Source: WQXF01 sp031553615 (GTDB lineage Bacteria > Bacillota > Clostridia > Christensenellales > Aristaeellaceae). Taken from it: 64,000 nucleotides of DNA. The notes beneath the pieces were generated by a model. That model saw only the letters and a program-made list of their open reading frames with translations. It was not told the DNA's origin and did not search any database. The DNA lies in NCBI GenBank assembly GCA_031553615.1, contig JAVBLJ010000011.1:1-64000 (forward strand), written 5' to 3'. Shown in pieces: positions 15,344 to 22,669 of this stretch (positions are counted from its first letter, which is position 1; each line of letters starts with the position of its first letter). The position numbers and the translations under genes were made by a program.

Positions 15344-16528
15344 ATGCGAACTTCTGGCGTAATCGCGCGCGGAATCCTGACTCCGATTTTCAAGGAAGGC
15401 GACGACCTGGTGCACATGGTGTGCGATAGCGTGATCGGCGCTGCGCAGGCCGAGTCCTTCGCGCTGGGCGACGGCGATATCATCGGCATCACCGAGGCGG
15501 TGGTGGGCCGCACCCAGGGCAACTACGCGACCTGCGCGCAGATTGCCGTCGACCTAAAGGCAAAGTTCGGCGGCGAATCGCTGGGCATCGTGTTCCCCAT
15601 TCTTTCCCGCAATCGCTTCTCGGTGCTGCTGCGCGCTATGGCCGCCTCCACCAAGAAGCTCTATGTGCAGCTCTCCTACCCCGGCGACGAGGTGGGCAAC
15701 GAGCTGGTCTCCCGCGACCTGGTAGATGAAAAGGGCATCAACCCCTACTCCGATAGCTTTGACCTGGCGGGCTTCCGCAAGGTTTTTGGCAGCGAGACCA
15801 TCCATCCGTTCACCGGCATCGATTATATCGAGTATTATCGCGGCTTCGGCGAGAATATCGAGCTCGTTTTCTCCAACGATCCGCGCCACATCCTGCAGTT
15901 CACGCAGAACGTGCTGGTCTGCGATATCCACACGCGCAAGCGCACCCAGCGAATCCTGCGCGCCGCCGCACCCCAGGCCAACGTGCTGCGCATGGACGAT
16001 ATCCTCTGCGCCAGCGTGGAGGGCAGCGGCTTCAGCGATTTCGGTCTGCTGGGCAGCAACAAGGCGACCGAGGACAAGGTGAAGCTGTTCCCGCGCGATA
16101 CGCAGGCGGTGGTGGACGCGGTGCAGACCGAAATGCGCAGCCGCACCGGCCAGCGCATCGAGGTAATGGTCTACGGCGACGGCGGCTTCAAGGACCCTCG
16201 CGGCGGTATCTGGGAGCTGGCCGATCCGGTGATCTCCCCCGCGTACACCAGCGGCCTCTCCGGCACGCCCAACGAGATCAAGATTAAGTACGTGGCCGAC
16301 AACGAGTTCGCCAACCTAAGCGGCGAGGCGCTCGCCAACGCGCTCAAAGAAAAAATCCAGCAGAAGGACACCTCGCTGGTGGGTCAGATGCAGGCCGAAG
16401 GCACCACCCCGCGCCAAATCCCCGATCTGGTGGGCAGCCTGTGTGATCTGGTCAGCGGCAGCGGCGACCGGGGCACCCCGGTGGTGCTGGTGCAGAATTA
16501 TTTCAAGAATTACGCGAGCAAGGCCTGA
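15344..16528 (+). CDS. CofE-like (coenzyme F420-0:L-glutamate ligase family) protein
   Basis: A 394-residue protein of the F420 ligase family. It has the N-terminal TPIFKEGDDLVHMV segment, the ALGDGDIIGITEAVVGRTQGNYA motif region (split here, near residues 30-55), and a metal/nucleotide region later (YGDGGFKDPRGGIWELADPV). True CofE adds gamma-linked glutamates to F420 in methanogens and actinobacteria. No other F420 biosynthesis gene is in the window, and clostridial members of about 400 residues have no proven substrate, so only an amide-ligase role is suggested. ATG at 15344 follows AAAGGATGG. It has its own promoter, LysR operator and terminator, and so is a single-gene unit. Confidence 0.8.
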   Translation: MRTSGVIARGILTPIFKEGDDLVHMVCDSVIGAAQAESFALGDGDIIGITEAVVGRTQGNYATCAQIAVDLKAKFGGESLGIVFPILSRNRFSVLLRAMAASTKKLYVQLSYPGDEVGNELVSRDLVDEKGINPYSDSFDLAGFRKVFGSETIHPFTGIDYIEYYRGFGENIELVFSNDPRHILQFTQNVLVCDIHTRKRTQRILRAAAPQANVLRMDDILCASVEGSGFSDFGLLGSNKATEDKVKLFPRDTQAVVDAVQTEMRSRTGQRIEVMVYGDGGFKDPRGGIWELADPVISPAYTSGLSGTPNEIKIKYVADNEFANLSGEALANALKEKIQQKDTSLVGQMQAEGTTPRQIPDLVGSLCDLVSGSGDRGTPVVLVQNYFKNYASKA

Positions 16529-16560
16529 TTCGGCGGCGTGCGCGAAAAAAACGTAAAGCA

Positions 16561-16611
16561 AAGCGGACCGCTTCGCTCCCCCGATGGGGCGCGGGCGGTC
16601 CGCTTCTTTGT
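16561..16611 (+). terminator. Intrinsic terminator of the CofE-like gene
   Basis: AAGCGGACCGC pairs with GCGGTCCGCTT (16595-16605) around a GC-rich loop, then CTTTGTT. The T-tract is short but the stem is strong. Confidence 0.7.
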
Positions 16612-16675
16612 TAGTGCAGGCGCGCTCTGCGCCGCCCGCACCTTACATCGGCACGATTCCCATTGGGAGGAGGCT

Positions 16676-17425
16676 CTAGTCGTCCTCTTCCTCATCCTCG
16701 GGCAGTTCGCCGTTGTGGTACACGTTCAACACGTCGTCCAGGTCGTCGAACATTTCGAGGAGCTTGTTGATCTTCTCGAGCTGCTCGGGATCGCTGATGG
16801 CGTTGGTGGTCTGCGGAAGCATCGTCAATTCGGCGGAAAGAAAGGAGAAGCCTTGCTTTTCCAGCGCTTCCCGCACGGTGGAGAAATCCGCCACCTGGGT
16901 AGTTACTTCGTAGCAATCCTCCAGCACCTGCACGTCGGCAGCGCCCGCGTCCAGCGCGGCCATCATCACGTCGTCCTCGTCCATGCCGGGTCGGGGCTCA
17001 AGCACGATCATGCCCACGTTGTCAAACAGATAGGAGACGCAGCCGTTGGTGCCCATCGAGCCGCCATTTTTATCGAAAATATGGCGCACTTCCGAAGCGA
17101 TGCGGTTGCGGTTATCGGTCACCACGTCCAGAATCACGGCCAATCCGCCGGGCGCATAGCCCTCGTACTGGATATGCTCGTATGTCACGTTGCCCAGCTC
17201 GCCCGCCGCCTTCTTGATGGAGCGCGCGATGGTATCGTTGGGCATGTTGTTGGCCTTGGCCTTGGCGATCACGTCGCGCAGCTTGCCGTTCACTTCGGGA
17301 TCGCTGCCGCCTTCGCGCACGATCATAGCGATTTCGCGGCCAATCTTGGTGAATATTTTGCCGCGCGCCAAGTCCGCCTTTCCTTTTTTGTGCTTAATGT
17401 TTGCCCACTTGGAATGGCCGGACAT
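16676..17425 (-). CDS. yebC: YebC/PmpR-TACO1 family protein
   Basis: A 249-residue protein starting MSGHSKWANIKHKKGKADLA, the hallmark of the family, with three domains and an acidic C-terminus (PEDEEEDD). YebC proteins act in translation of proline-rich stretches on the ribosome, and some bind DNA as regulators. ATG at 17425 has AGAGGGG nine bases upstream; a start two codons earlier is less likely. A good promoter lies at 17483-17512. Confidence 0.95.
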   Translation of the reverse strand: MSGHSKWANIKHKKGKADLARGKIFTKIGREIAMIVREGGSDPEVNGKLRDVIAKAKANNMPNDTIARSIKKAAGELGNVTYEHIQYEGYAPGGLAVILDVVTDNRNRIASEVRHIFDKNGGSMGTNGCVSYLFDNVGMIVLEPRPGMDEDDVMMAALDAGAADVQVLEDCYEVTTQVADFSTVREALEKQGFSFLSAELTMLPQTTNAISDPEQLEKINKLLEMFDDLDDVLNVYHNGELPEDEEEDD

Positions 17426-17482
17426 CCACAAAAACCCCTCTCGAACCGCAGCAAATCTGCGTGCTTTTTTCTTTTACACTTT

Positions 17483-17512
17483 AATATACCACAAAAGCAC
17501 GCCCCGCTTCAA
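17483..17512 (-). promoter_or_regulatory. Promoter for yebC
   Basis: On the minus strand TTGAAG, 18 bases, TATATT. Confidence 0.6.
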
Positions 17513-17652
17513 GCCGATTCCTGGACTTTCGCTGAGTTTCGGGCGATTTTCACGTTTCGATTGCCAACATCCCCTACCCACAGTATAGCAAGGGCAATGG
17601 ATTTAACGTAAAAATTGGCGAGCGCACGATACGCGTCGACGTGGGATCAGAG

Positions 17653-17986
17653 GGTCGCGAGGTCAGGGCGAACGCATTTTGGATACAGAAACTGGGAATT
17701 GCGCTGCGAAGGAGTCCAGAGGGGTCGGAGCGCCGTCGCGCCAGTGGCGCGAAGAGACGGCGCGGAAGACCAATGAGCGACAGAGCGCCGTGCACGGCGC
17801 GACCATCGCGAATTGAGGGGACCGTAAAGCCCTCTGGTCGACCGTAAGGGCGAAATACCCTCCCAAAGGTAGGCGTTTCGCTCCTGCGGGAGCGACCAGG
17901 GGGCTTATCGCTCGCCCCCTGGACTCCTTCTCTGCGCATCTGCCATGTCTTAGAATGTAAATGCGCTGGCCCTGGTCGCGAGGTCA
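17653..17986. mobile_element. MITE-like element, copy 1 (308 bp plus 13-bp target duplication)
   Basis: The element itself spans 17666-17973. Its ends are imperfect inverted repeats (GGGCGAACGCATTT on the left, complement of AAATGCGCTGGCCC on the right, with similarity continuing about 50 bases inward to GAAGGAGTCC). It is flanked on both sides by the exact 13-base direct repeat GGTCGCGAGGTCA (17653-17665 and 17974-17986). A second copy in opposite orientation lies at 32762-33070. Inside is a hairpin with arms GCCCTC/GAGGGC around GGTCGACC. There is no transposase. The frames across it stay open for about 100 codons in both copies, but without a ribosome binding site or recognisable protein. 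Confidence 0.8.
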
Positions 17987-18040
17987 CGCTGGCTTAGGTA
18001 GGGCATTCCTCCTTCGATTTCTGGAGATAGATCGCCGAAA

Positions 18041-18124
18041 ATTTTTTCGATTGGCTAGGGGCCTGCGGGCGGCGTAGCCGGCAGCTACGCTGACCGAAGC
18101 GCGGCAACGCCACTCGGGAAAAGA
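18041..18124. repeat. Structured 84-bp repeat, copy 1
   Basis: Related to 59672-59756. A hairpin GCGTAGC-CGGCA-GCTACGC (18072-18090) sits inside a closing stem formed by CGATTGGC (18048-18055) and GCCACTCG (18109-18116), extended by T/A-rich ends. It lies in the gap between yebC and yunB, 55 bases from the MITE-like element. It could be a small RNA, an untranslated element or a second tiny MITE. Confidence 0.6.
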
Positions 18125-18167
18125 TTCGCGAGATGCTCAAGAAATCAAAGGAGGAGCAGCCTTAGAC

Positions 18168-18842
18168 TCAGGGCACCAAATCGAGCAGCATGCCGCCGCT
18201 GCCCTCGCTGTAGAAGCGCTCGGGCACCTGGCCCACGATGATGCTCTCGGCCACCAGCACATTTTCGCTGACCGAAACCACCTTCGCATCGGTGGGGATG
18301 ACGATCTGGATCGAGGTTGTGACCTTCAAATACACCTTGTGGCGCGTCTGGTTGATGCCGGAGCTTTCAAACTCGCTGCTAAACCCGGCGGTGACCGCGC
18401 CCACCGGGTACACCTTCACGGGAATGCGGGGCCCCTCGCCCGCGAATATCTTGCTGCCCAGCGCCGAGCCAAGCGGGATGCCGATGCGCGCCACGTCCAG
18501 CCGCTGCAGCCCCTCCAATGCCTCCTTCGAAATGCTGGTGGAAAGCGTGTTCATGCGCACGGCGTTGGCCTGCATCATCGTCACCCGGCCCGCGCTGTCA
18601 AAGCGCACCTGCATCAGGTCGCTGTAATCGATGCCGCTGGTCAGCACGGTGCGGATCGCCGAGTTGAGCACCCCCACAGCCAGCGCTCGGCATTGCGCTT
18701 CCGCCATGCTGACGACGATGGGCTTCAGGTTGCTGTCCATCCACAGCGCAATCGCGAGCACGAGCACAAACGCCAGCAGCAATGCGATGCGCCAGCGGCC
18801 TTTTTTTCGCGGCTTTTTTTCCTTGCTTGCAACCACGGGCAT
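18168..18842 (-). CDS. yunB: Sporulation protein YunB
   Basis: A 224-residue membrane-anchored protein: lysine-rich N-terminus, one transmembrane segment (about residues 18-36), then an extracytoplasmic domain with IPLGSALGSKIFAGEGPRIP and the C-terminal VPERFYSEGSGG segment typical of YunB. In Bacillus subtilis YunB is a sigma-E controlled sporulation protein, so this gene is the main evidence that the organism forms spores. GAGGAAGGG precedes the ATG. The sigma factor for its promoter could not be decided from the upstream bases. Confidence 0.85.
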   Translation of the reverse strand: MPVVASKEKKPRKKGRWRIALLLAFVLVLAIALWMDSNLKPIVVSMAEAQCRALAVGVLNSAIRTVLTSGIDYSDLMQVRFDSAGRVTMMQANAVRMNTLSTSISKEALEGLQRLDVARIGIPLGSALGSKIFAGEGPRIPVKVYPVGAVTAGFSSEFESSGINQTRHKVYLKVTTSIQIVIPTDAKVVSVSENVLVAESIIVGQVPERFYSEGSGGMLLDLVP

Positions 18843-18961
18843 CCCTTCCTCGTCCTATAATGTAAGCCTTTCCAAACGCCTGACGGTAAGATCAAGGTAT
18901 GCAGCGTGCGCGCGCTTTACGCAAAATTGCGGGTTTGGGCGGTGCGCAATCACACAAAACG

Positions 18962-18970
18962 TGGTATACT
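18962..18970 (+). promoter_or_regulatory. Extended -10 element for the class A PBP gene
   Basis: TGGTATACT with no convincing -35. It is followed within 22 bases by the ATG at 18992, so the leader is very short. Confidence 0.4.
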
Positions 18971-18991
18971 AAGCGTGAAAGGGGGGTGCCC

Positions 18992-21910
18992 ATGGACAAA
19001 TACGAACTGCCGCCGGAAAATTATGATGCCCAGCCTGAGTACGAAGCGCAGCCCCCACATGATGAGCAGCTTGACTATGAGCAGCTCGACTACGATGAGC
19101 AGCCGCAATACGACGAGCAGCTTGACTACGAGCAGCTCGACTACGATGAGCAACCTCCCTACGGAGCGCGCGCCGGATACGAAGCGCAGCCCCAAGAGGC
19201 GTACTATGCGGATGATCCGCTGCCGGGCAGGCGACCGCATACCATCCTCAAGCCGCGCACCCAAAAACCGAATTTTCTGCTGGCCGTGCTGGTGAGCTCG
19301 GTCAAGCTGATGATCATGCTGGTCCTCATGCTTTCGCTGGCCGGGGCGGGCGCGCTGATCGGCATCGCGAAGGCCTATGTCGAAACCGCCCCCACCCTCA
19401 ACTTGGCCAAGCTCGATGCCCAAGCCAAGACTTCGTTCATCTACGATGCCGAAGGGCGCATGATCACCGATTACAAGGGCACCGAGGATCGCGTGATGGT
19501 CTCGCTGGCCGAAATACCCACCGCTCTGCAAAACGCGTTCGTCGCCGTGGAGGACGCGCGCTTCTTCACCCACAACGGCGTGGACGTCAAGCGCATCGTG
19601 GGCGCGTTCATCTCGAATTTCTCCTCGTCCTCTCAGCAGGGCGGCTCCACCATCACCCAGCAGCTCATCAAGCAGACCGTGCTTTCCGATGAGCAATCCT
19701 ACAAGCGCAAGCTGCAGGAAGCCTACCTGGCCATGCAACTGGAGGGCAAGTACACCAAGGAGCAAATCCTGGAATCCTACCTCAACACCATTTTCCTGGG
19801 CGGCAATTACTACGGCGTGAAGGTGGCGGCTCAGGGCTACTTTGGCAAGGATTTAAGCCAGCTCACCCTGCGCGAATGCGCCATGCTCGCCGGGCTTACG
19901 CGCAGCCCCAACTACTACGATCCGCGCAAAAATTTCTACACGCGCAACACCGGCAACGCGGATACCCCCAAGATCACCAACGAGCGCACCGACTACGTGC
20001 TGCGCATGATGTACGAAAGCCAGTTCATCACCGAGGATATCTACAGGGCCTCGCTGGATACCGCCACCGCCAACGTGCTGGAGGTTAATCCCTACGCCTC
20101 CACCGAGATGTACGATTATGCGTACTACGTCGAATACGCCATCAGCGACGTGGTCAGCAAGTTCCTGGAGCTCAACAATCTGGAAAACACCTCGGCCAAC
20201 CGCTACGCCATGGAAAACAAGCTGCGCACCGGCGGCTACAAGGTGTATCTCTGCCTGGACACGCAAATCCAAACCCTGCTGGAGGATACGCTGGCCAATT
20301 GGGATAAGTATCCCCGCCTGCGCAACCCCAGCGACAAGGTTCACCGCGCGCGCAATGCCGACGGCACCTACACCGAGATCCCCCAGCCCCAGGCCGCGGC
20401 TGTGGTGTACGATTATCGCACCGGCGAGCTCAAAGCCATCGTGGGCGGGCGCTACAAGCCAACCCAGCGCAAGACGCTCAACCGCGCCAACGGCATGAAG
20501 ATGCCGGTCGGCTCCTCCATTAAACCCATCGCGGTATACGCGCCCGCCATCGACCTGGGCGCCTCCCCCGCCAGCGTCATCTACAACATGCCCGTGCCCA
20601 TCAAGGGCTGGAAGGATAGCAAGCTCAAGGATTCCTTCCCCCAGAACTACGGCGGCGGGAACTATACCGGCGCGGAAACCTTCCGCGAAGCGCTGCGCCG
20701 CTCGCACAACACCGGCGCGGCCCAAGCGCTGATGTACTACGTGGGCATCGAGCGCTCGGCGGAATACCTCAAGCAACTGGGCGTTTCGCCCGATAACATC
20801 AATGCCGATGGCTTCGGCCTGGCGCTGGGTTCCTCGGGCATCACGCCGGTGCAGATGGCGGTGGCCTTCGGCACCCTGGCTAACAAGGGCGTATACCTGC
20901 AGCCGCTTTCCTTCTCCAAAATATTGGATTCGGCGGGCAACGTGGTCATCGACATGCACGCCACCCAGGCCAAGCGCCAGGTGTTCAAGCCCGCCACCGC
21001 CATGTTGGTGGTGGATATGCTCAAGGGCGCGGTGGCCAGCGGCACGGGCACCAGCGCGAAAATCTCCTCCCAGGTCGTGGCCGGAAAGACCGGCACCAAC
21101 AGCGATTCGAAGGGCGTGTTTTTCGCAGGCATGACGGGCTGGTACGCGGCCTCGCTCTGGGTGGGCCACGATGGCTACAAGCCGCTGACCACCAAGGCTA
21201 CCGGCGGCAACGACGCCGCGCCGCTCTGGCAATCCTTCATGGAAAAAATTCACAAGGCCAAGGGCCTCGACAAGCGCGAGATCATCGATGGCGATCCCGC
21301 CGATTACGGGCTGGTCAAAGTCACCACCTGCGGCGTCTCCGGCCAGTTGGCCACCGAGGCCTGCAAGCACGATCTCATGGGCTACAAGACGGTTTCTGAT
21401 TATTGGTATAGCGAGGACGTGCCCAAGCAGCAGTGCGTGATGCACCGCACCGTGACGGTCTGCACCGTCAGCAACATGCTGGCCGGCAGCTATTGCCCGC
21501 CCGAAGCCGTCGAAAACCGGGGCGCGATCCTCATCCCCAAGGGCCATCCGCTCTACGACTATACCTCCAGCTACGCCAGCGTCATTCGTGAAAAGCTGGG
21601 GCCGTTTGCCACCATCGGCGGCGATAACGACAATATCAATCGCACCGTTTGCGATGTGCACACCGCGCAATGGCAACAGCAGCAGCAGGAGCAACAAGGC
21701 AGCAACCTCACCGAGCAGGCGCAGGCCCTGGTCAACGAAGCCTACAACCGCCTTGGAGTGCTGGGCGATTCGCTGGATGCCGCCGTACGCGATCAGGTAA
21801 ACGCCGCCATCTCCGCCGTAGAGACCGTGCTGTACAGCGGCGCGCTCAACCCCACCACGCTCTACAACGCCGTAGAGAACCTGCGCAATGCGATGAATAT
21901 GATGCCGTAG
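18992..21910 (+). CDS. Class A penicillin-binding protein (PBP1A type)
   Basis: A 972-residue bifunctional peptidoglycan polymerase. Residues 1-90 are an acidic Asp/Glu/Tyr/Gln-rich cytosolic tail with a 17-residue repeat; a membrane helix spans about 96-124. The transglycosylase domain has EDARFFTHNGVD (Glu187) and GGSTITQQLIKQ. The transpeptidase domain has GSSIKPI (Ser508, Lys511), SHN and KTGT (Lys699). A C-terminal extension of about 200 residues includes several Cys and a Gln-rich stretch. ATG at 18992 has AAAGGGGGG upstream. Both active sites look intact. Confidence 0.95.
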   Translation: MDKYELPPENYDAQPEYEAQPPHDEQLDYEQLDYDEQPQYDEQLDYEQLDYDEQPPYGARAGYEAQPQEAYYADDPLPGRRPHTILKPRTQKPNFLLAVLVSSVKLMIMLVLMLSLAGAGALIGIAKAYVETAPTLNLAKLDAQAKTSFIYDAEGRMITDYKGTEDRVMVSLAEIPTALQNAFVAVEDARFFTHNGVDVKRIVGAFISNFSSSSQQGGSTITQQLIKQTVLSDEQSYKRKLQEAYLAMQLEGKYTKEQILESYLNTIFLGGNYYGVKVAAQGYFGKDLSQLTLRECAMLAGLTRSPNYYDPRKNFYTRNTGNADTPKITNERTDYVLRMMYESQFITEDIYRASLDTATANVLEVNPYASTEMYDYAYYVEYAISDVVSKFLELNNLENTSANRYAMENKLRTGGYKVYLCLDTQIQTLLEDTLANWDKYPRLRNPSDKVHRARNADGTYTEIPQPQAAAVVYDYRTGELKAIVGGRYKPTQRKTLNRANGMKMPVGSSIKPIAVYAPAIDLGASPASVIYNMPVPIKGWKDSKLKDSFPQNYGGGNYTGAETFREALRRSHNTGAAQALMYYVGIERSAEYLKQLGVSPDNINADGFGLALGSSGITPVQMAVAFGTLANKGVYLQPLSFSKILDSAGNVVIDMHATQAKRQVFKPATAMLVVDMLKGAVASGTGTSAKISSQVVAGKTGTNSDSKGVFFAGMTGWYAASLWVGHDGYKPLTTKATGGNDAAPLWQSFMEKIHKAKGLDKREIIDGDPADYGLVKVTTCGVSGQLATEACKHDLMGYKTVSDYWYSEDVPKQQCVMHRTVTVCTVSNMLAGSYCPPEAVENRGAILIPKGHPLYDYTSSYASVIREKLGPFATIGGDNDNINRTVCDVHTAQWQQQQQEQQGSNLTEQAQALVNEAYNRLGVLGDSLDAAVRDQVNAAISAVETVLYSGALNPTTLYNAVENLRNAMNMMP
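19061..19162 (+). repeat. Two tandem 51-bp units in the PBP N-terminal tail
   Basis: Residues 24-40 and 41-57 (DEQLDYEQLDYDEQPQY and DEQLDYEQLDYDEQPPY) differ at one position. The bases are nearly identical too, showing recent duplication, and each unit contains smaller internal repeats of QLDYDE type. Confidence 0.8.
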
Positions 21911-21922
21911 CGCTGGCGCGCT

Positions 21923-21953
21923 CGAACGGAAACGCTGAGGCGATTTCCGTTCG
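21923..21953. other. Hairpin after the PBP gene
   Basis: CGAACGGAAA pairs with TTTCCGTTCG around an 11-base loop. No T-tract follows, so termination is not certain. Confidence 0.4.
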
Positions 21954-22106
21954 GTGGGAGGGGGCGCGCTGAGGCGCGGCCTCCCGCTGGTCGGGGGGAG
22001 GGGAATGTTTTCCTCCGCTCGGCCCTGCGGGGCTACGGCATCGCTCCGCTCGCCCTCGTCTACGGAAAACTCCCCGCCCGCCCGGCAAAGCCGTGCGATA
22101 CGAATG
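21954..22106. other. Non-coding GC-rich spacer
   Basis: GC-rich sequence between the hairpin and the tandem repeats. Several frames are open by chance but none has a ribosome binding site or a familiar product. Confidence 0.4.
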
Positions 22107-22560
22107 GATTCGAAGGGCTGCGGCCCCTCGAGCTCCCCTGGGGCAGCTCGCTCCGCTTGCTGCGGGGCTGCGCTGGCCTGGGTGCTGCGGTTTGCCGTGG
22201 GCGACCCCCGAAGGATCCCTAAGGGCGAGCGGAAAGCCCTTAGGTCGACCGTGAGGGCGAAATGCCCCTTATTGGGGCGCAATCCCTATAGCGGGCGGGC
22301 GGGCGGCGATTCGAGGAACTGCGGCCCCTCGGGCTCCCCCTGGACGGCTCGCTTCGCTTGCTGCGGGGCTTCGCTGGATGCTGGGTGCTGCGGTTTGCCG
22401 TGGGCGACCCCCCGAAGGATCCCTAAGGGCGAGCGGAAAGCCCTTAGGTCGACCGTGAGGGCGAAATGCCCCTTATTGGGGCGCAATCCCTATAGCGGGC
22501 GGGCGGGCGGTGATTCGAGGAACTGCGGCCCCTCGGGCTCCCCTGGACGGCTCGCTTCGC
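22107..22560. repeat. Tandem 204-bp repeats sharing a core with the MITE-like element
   Basis: One full unit (22308-22511) is preceded by a unit that is nearly identical in its last 120 bases (22107-22307) and followed by a partial unit (from 22512). GGTCGACCGTGAGGGCGAAA occurs at 22243 and 22447, exactly 204 bases apart. The same core, inside a GCCCTY...GAGGGC hairpin, occurs in both copies of the 308-bp element, so the two repeat families are related. Part of the minus-strand frame reads FALTVDLRAFRSP, similar to a frame in the MITE, but I regard this as a consequence of shared DNA. Confidence 0.75.
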
Positions 22561-22614
22561 GGGCATGGGTGCCGCAGGGCGGCTTGCTTCGCTTGCCACT
22601 CTCTGGACGTTGCA

Positions 22615-22652
22615 CAAAAATTGCCCCTCCCGATTTTTCGAGAGGGACAATT
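22615..22652 (-). terminator. Intrinsic terminator of the secreted peptidoglycan-binding protein gene
   Basis: On the minus strand TTGTCCCTC pairs with GAGGGGCAA and is followed by TTTTTG. Confidence 0.8.
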
Positions 22653-22669
22653 GCTTTACCCTTTGGGCT

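Noticed and set aside
17574..17987. Minus-strand frame of 137 codons across the MITE-like element, with a similar frame across copy 2
   Set aside because: The similarity is explained by the shared DNA repeat; the frame continues into non-repeated flanks, and there is no ribosome binding site or known domain.
19853..22282. Long minus-strand open frame of about 800 codons opposite the PBP gene
   Set aside because: It is the antisense of a gene with intact catalytic motifs in a GC-rich genome, where codon bias keeps the opposite frames open. No ribosome binding site or recognisable domain.
22286..22650. Small minus-strand frames within the 204-bp repeats (FALTVDLRAFRSP peptide)
   Set aside because: They start and end within repeats and repeat the same peptide; treated as non-coding repeat sequence.
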